A DNA stretch of 10,468 bases, from NCBI GenBank assembly GCA_027016675.1, contig JALUSH010000156.1:1-10468 (forward strand), read 5' to 3'. Source of the stretch: Thermodesulfovibrio sp. GTDB lineage: Bacteria > Nitrospirota > Thermodesulfovibrionia > Thermodesulfovibrionales > JdFR-85. The notes under the pieces were generated by a model, which was not told the DNA's origin, did no database searches, and worked only from the letters and a program-made list of their open reading frames with translations. Positions 8,044-10,468 of the stretch are shown one piece after another; positions within the stretch are counted from its first letter, which is position 1, and each line of letters opens with the position of its first letter. Made by a program: the position numbers and the translations under genes.

Positions 8044-9623
8044 TGGAAGCCTTTATGAAGACAATGACAAAAAATATTTCAGAAGAACTTCAAAAAAAGG
8101 TAATTGCAAACCATCCTTTAATACAGATAGTCAGTTATGAATGGAGACGTATAATAGGGATGCTTTTGAAGGCCTCACAAAAAACAGGACGAGATGTATA
8201 CCTGTGGAGCAATATTGAAGGTATAAAAAAGATATCAAGAGATGAAAGCACTGTAAGGGAAATTACGGTTGACAAAGACAAGAATGGTCCTGTAGAGGCT
8301 ATTGAATGGTTCTCAGAAGAGGTAGAGAAAGGCAACAGAATGCTTTTCGTTATGGAAGATATCCATAAATATATAAATGGGAATGGAAATGGAGTTACTA
8401 TTATCTCTGCCATAAAGCGTGCTATAAGACTTGATGGAGAAGGAACCCTGCTTATTGTCCAACATGCACCAGTGGTAATACCGGAGCTTGACAAATATAT
8501 TTACATGCTTGAGATACCTCTGCCTGATATAAAGATAATTGAAACGGTCATAAAGGAGGTAAAGTCTAAAACAGGAATGAATGATGAACAATGTCCACCA
8601 GAGGATATACCCTATCTTGCAAATGCCGCACTGGGACTTACAGAGATGGAGGCAAAACAGACATTCATGGAGATAGCAAAAACAGAAGGACACCTGCTAC
8701 GGGATGACATTGAACTGATAGTTAAAACAAAGGAACAGATTATCAAAAAGAGCGGCATACTTGAGTATTTCCATCATCAGGAAGGGTTTGGCGATGTGGG
8801 TGGACTGGAAAATCTCAAAGAGTGGTTAAGAAAAAGAAAAAAAGGCTTTGACCCAAAGGCGAGAGATTTTGGCCTTACACCACCAACGGGTGTCCTTCTA
8901 CTTGGTGTGCCTGGTTGTGGTAAAAGTCTCCTTGCAAAGGCAATAGCATCTGAGTGGGGACTACCACTGCTGAAACTTGACATTGGAAGAGTATTTGCTG
9001 GAATTGTGGGAGAGTCCGAGGCAAATATAAGAAAGGCTCTCCAGATTGCAGAGGGAATTGCACCAGATATCCTCTGGATTGATGAAATAGAAAAAGGGCT
9101 TTCTGGGCTTGAAAGCTCCGGAGCTACAGACTCAGGAGTTACAGCAAGAGTCTTTGGCACGGTGCTTACATGGATGCAGGAAAAACAGAAACCTGTTTTT
9201 GTGGTGGCCACTGCAAATGATATAAGTAAACTTCCACCTGAACTATTGAGAAAAGGAAGGTTTGATGAAATATTTTTTGTTGACATTCCAGGGCCAGATA
9301 GCAGAAAGGCAGTGTGGGAAATACACCTGAAAAAGAGATTATCCCATAGATACGATAAACTCCTTCAGGAAAGAAAACTTGATATCCAAAAACTCGTTGA
9401 GGCATCAGCAGGTTATACAGGGGCAGAGATAGAGGAAGCCATCAATGAGGCCCTATATACTGCATACTCTGATGACAGAGAAGTCAGTACAAAGGACTTC
9501 GTCAGTGCACTGCAACTGATATATCCCATATCAAAGACAATGCCTGAAGTAATAACGAACCTGAGAAAATGGGCAAAACAAAGAGCAAGGCTTGCTAGTG
9601 ATGAAGAGGTGGAAAATATATGA
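8043..9623 (+). CDS. Ycf46-like AAA+ ATPase
   Basis: A 526-residue protein with two halves, as in Ycf46. Residues about 20-170 resemble a degenerate RecA-like domain: HPLIQIVSYEWRR, DVYLWSNIEG, then MLFVMEDIHKYI as a Walker-B-like strand and LLIVQHAPVVIPEL, but no P-loop. Residues about 250-500 are a classical AAA+ module: Walker A GVPGCGKS at 288-295, Walker B ILWIDEIE at 343-350, sensor 1 N392 in ATANDISKLP, arginine finger candidates R403 and R406 in LLRKGRFDE, and a sensor-2 helix with GYTGAEIEEA at 457-466. A hexameric ATP-driven remodeller is expected from the family. The ATG at 8043 overlaps the preceding stop but has a weak ribosome site; an in-frame ATG at 8055 with TGGAAG upstream is a possible true start. 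It is the last gene of the operon. Ycf46 is of unknown biochemical role in cyanobacteria and algal plastids. Confidence 0.88.
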   Translation: MEAFMKTMTKNISEELQKKVIANHPLIQIVSYEWRRIIGMLLKASQKTGRDVYLWSNIEGIKKISRDESTVREITVDKDKNGPVEAIEWFSEEVEKGNRMLFVMEDIHKYINGNGNGVTIISAIKRAIRLDGEGTLLIVQHAPVVIPELDKYIYMLEIPLPDIKIIETVIKEVKSKTGMNDEQCPPEDIPYLANAALGLTEMEAKQTFMEIAKTEGHLLRDDIELIVKTKEQIIKKSGILEYFHHQEGFGDVGGLENLKEWLRKRKKGFDPKARDFGLTPPTGVLLLGVPGCGKSLLAKAIASEWGLPLLKLDIGRVFAGIVGESEANIRKALQIAEGIAPDILWIDEIEKGLSGLESSGATDSGVTARVFGTVLTWMQEKQKPVFVVATANDISKLPPELLRKGRFDEIFFVDIPGPDSRKAVWEIHLKKRLSHRYDKLLQERKLDIQKLVEASAGYTGAEIEEAINEALYTAYSDDREVSTKDFVSALQLIYPISKTMPEVITNLRKWAKQRARLASDEEVENI

Positions 9624-10133
9624 TAATGATACTATACTAAATAACATAAAGACTAAATCTCTGTGATCATGGAATTAATTAAGAATCAAAAAAATTTGTG
9701 CGATTCACAGACACGGTTTCAACTGTTAAATGGCTGTCAGTTAGGTAGGTTCGGGGTGCTTCTCTCTTTTCCATCTTTGATATGGAAATAGAAAAACGTT
9801 GAATATATTATGTTTGGAATCTTTCGTGCTCTTTTTGAAAAGGTCGCCATCAACAAATGCCTTGTCCAAATCCTTGCTATGAAAATGCTAGTTTATTGAA
9901 ACGATCTATGTGAATCACACAAACAACACAATATCCTACAATGATTGCAAGGAGTGGGGTGAATTCAACGATCTGATTTACTTTTTCACTCTGGCCAGAA
10001 GTGGACGTGGCAGCAGGCACATGCTTTCATATCTGCAGCTTGGGACTATATTGAGTTTGAGGGATAAGCATGAAAAAACTTGAATATGATACCCTTCTTC
10101 TACTTGCTTGGTTATTGATATTTAAGAAGAAAC
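9624..10133. other. Gene-poor stretch between the operon and the tRNA remnant
   Basis: About 510 bases with no convincing gene on either strand and no clear terminator after the AAA+ gene. A perfect 7-base inverted repeat TTTCCAT / ATGGAAA (9768-9774 and 9782-9788, 7-base loop) could form a weak hairpin, but no T-run follows it. A 34-codon open stretch at 9963-10067 reads protein-like near its end (WQQAHAFISAAWDYIEFEG) without a start codon and may be a decayed gene end. The strong purine bias of the operon stops here, consistent with non-coding or decayed DNA. Confidence 0.5.
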
Positions 10134-10161
10134 TGGTCGGGGCGACTGGATTTGAACCAGC
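10134..10161 (-). tRNA. 3' fragment of a tRNA gene (probably tRNA-Pro): likely attachment site
   Basis: Read on the minus strand this is a T-stem and loop (GCTGG, TTCAAAT, CCAGT), then the acceptor strand CGCCCCG, discriminator A and CCA. The 5' acceptor partner (CGGGGCG), D-arm and anticodon arm are absent upstream on that strand, so it is not a working tRNA gene. The 3' end with G72 and A73 implies a C1-G72 pair, a hallmark of bacterial tRNA-Pro. Tyrosine recombinases commonly use tRNA 3' ends as attB and leave such a duplicate at one end of the element. The adjacent integrase gene fits this. The intact tRNA should lie further right, outside the window. Confidence 0.8.
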
Positions 10162-10217
10162 GATTAACCTCCCTATCCCATTGATATATAAGGGAAAATA
10201 TAACTTAAGAATTAATT

Positions 10218-10250
10218 TGTTCACGGTTTGTTCACGGTCTTCTGTTCACG
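10218..10250 (-). repeat. Three direct repeats of CGTGAACA at the 3' end of the integrase gene
   Basis: On the plus strand TGTTCACG occurs at 10218-10225, 10229-10236 and 10243-10250, spaced 11 and 14 bases start to start. The set overlaps the last codons and stop of the recombinase gene and lies about 57 bases from the tRNA-derived core. Short direct repeats at this place are typical of integrase arm-type or excisionase binding sites; that role is inferred from position. Confidence 0.55.
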
Positions 10251-10468
10251 TTTTGTAAGTGTAGTAACGTTGTCTTTTCTATTTACACATGCCCGTAAAG
10301 CCTCAAGGTCAGCATGGGCATATCTTTTAGTTACCCTTATATCTGAATGTCCTAACATTTTAGAGATCAGGTATATAGGCACTGAAGATGCCCTCTGGCT
10401 TGCCCAGGAATGTCTCAGTCCTTCGTACATTGTAATTTCAATGCCAGCTTTTTCGGTTGCCTTTTTCC
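10221..10468 (-). CDS. Tyrosine recombinase (phage-type integrase), C-terminal part
   Basis: The gene runs off the right edge of the window, so only about 81 C-terminal residues are seen. They contain the second half of the catalytic core: YEGLRHSWAS (box II arginine, codon 10413-10415), MLGHSDIRVT (histidine, codon 10347-10349) and KRYAH (nucleophilic tyrosine, codon 10320-10322), followed by a basic tail ending in KREQKTVNKP. The Met at 10430 is internal: the frame continues upstream as KKATEKAGIEIT to the edge. Where many integrases have HxLR, this one has EGLR after Tyr, a variant I recall from some phage-type integrases. The gene ends about 60 bases from a tRNA 3' fragment, the classic layout of an integrase beside its attachment site. 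The enzyme would integrate and excise an element lying to the right. Confidence 0.9.
   Translation of the reverse strand, partial: KKATEKAGIEITMYEGLRHSWASQRASSVPIYLISKMLGHSDIRVTKRYAHADLEALRACVNRKDNVTTLTKREQKTVNKP

Noticed and set aside
8777..9286. 169-codon minus-strand open frame opposite the AAA+ gene
   Set aside because: It is antisense to the Walker A and B region and is Ser/Pro-rich, as expected for the complement of a purine-rich coding strand.
9768..9788. TTTCCAT / ATGGAAA hairpin as the operon terminator
   Set aside because: The stem is AT-rich, 7 bases long, about 145 bases after the last stop codon, and no U-tract follows it on the plus strand.
9702..9916. Inverted 8-base pair GATTCACA (9702-9709) and TGTGAATC (9909-9916) as insertion-sequence ends
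   Set aside because: The match does not extend, the enclosed 200 bases have no transposase and no target duplication is seen; chance is likely.
10134..10210. A complete tRNA gene on the minus strand
   Set aside because: No CGGGGCG acceptor partner, D-arm or anticodon arm lies in the AT-rich sequence to the right; only the T-arm and 3' acceptor are present.
10027..10258. Two overlapping open reading frames with GATGFEPA (plus) and AGSNPVAPTSFF (minus)
   Set aside because: These peptides are the familiar false translations of a tRNA 3' end; here they come from the tRNA fragment at 10134-10161.
1..10468. CRISPR array or cas genes
   Set aside because: No regularly spaced repeat array exists; the only close repeats are the three 8-base copies at 10218-10250, and no protein resembles Cas families.

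Overview
The window looks like accessory DNA from a moderately AT-rich bacterium. Strong AGGAGG-type ribosome binding sites precede most genes, coding strands are purine-rich with many AGA/AGG arginine codons, and the tRNA remnant carries an encoded CCA. I cannot name the species. Nothing here points to a cyanobacterium or plastid, although three of the genes resemble families best known from those genomes. A Nitrospirota-, Desulfobacterota- or Thermodesulfobacteria-like anaerobe would fit, but that is only an impression.

Layout. Bases 1-188 hold the 3' end of an upstream gene, apparently broken by a one-base frameshift in a run of five Gs. From 204 to 9623 runs one tightly packed plus-strand operon of seven genes, with gaps of 22 bases or less and mostly overlapping stop and start codons: (1) a large superfamily 1 helicase of the Upf1/DNA2/NAM7 type; (2) a winged-helix-like protein with a C-terminal NYN/Zc3h12a-type PIN-fold ribonuclease domain; (3) a protein with a degenerate phospholipase D-like domain and a C-terminal coiled coil; (4) a small DUF2997 protein; (5) a DUF1257/Ycf35-like protein with a long charged coiled coil; (6) a small radical SAM protein of the NrdG-activase type; (7) a Ycf46-like AAA+ ATPase. 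Bases 9624-10133 contain no convincing gene. Bases 10134-10161 are the 3' end of a tRNA (probably tRNA-Pro) on the minus strand with no 5' half, which is the usual mark of an integration site. Just beyond it, three direct repeats and the C-terminal part of a tyrosine recombinase (minus strand, running off the right edge) mark the end of an integrative element that extends to the right.

How the parts may work together. The core DUF2997 / Ycf35 / Ycf46 set with a radical SAM protein looks like one AAA+-driven machine. Here it is joined to a helicase, a probable RNase and a probably catalytically dead PLD-fold protein. Together these suggest an NTP-dependent nucleic-acid (probably RNA) sensing, remodelling or cleaving system, perhaps in defence or stress response. 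Domain calls come from motifs read in the translations; the system-level role is inference. The geometry of the tRNA fragment places the integrase element to its right, so the operon lies just outside that element, either as flanking chromosome or as part of a second, tandem insertion.
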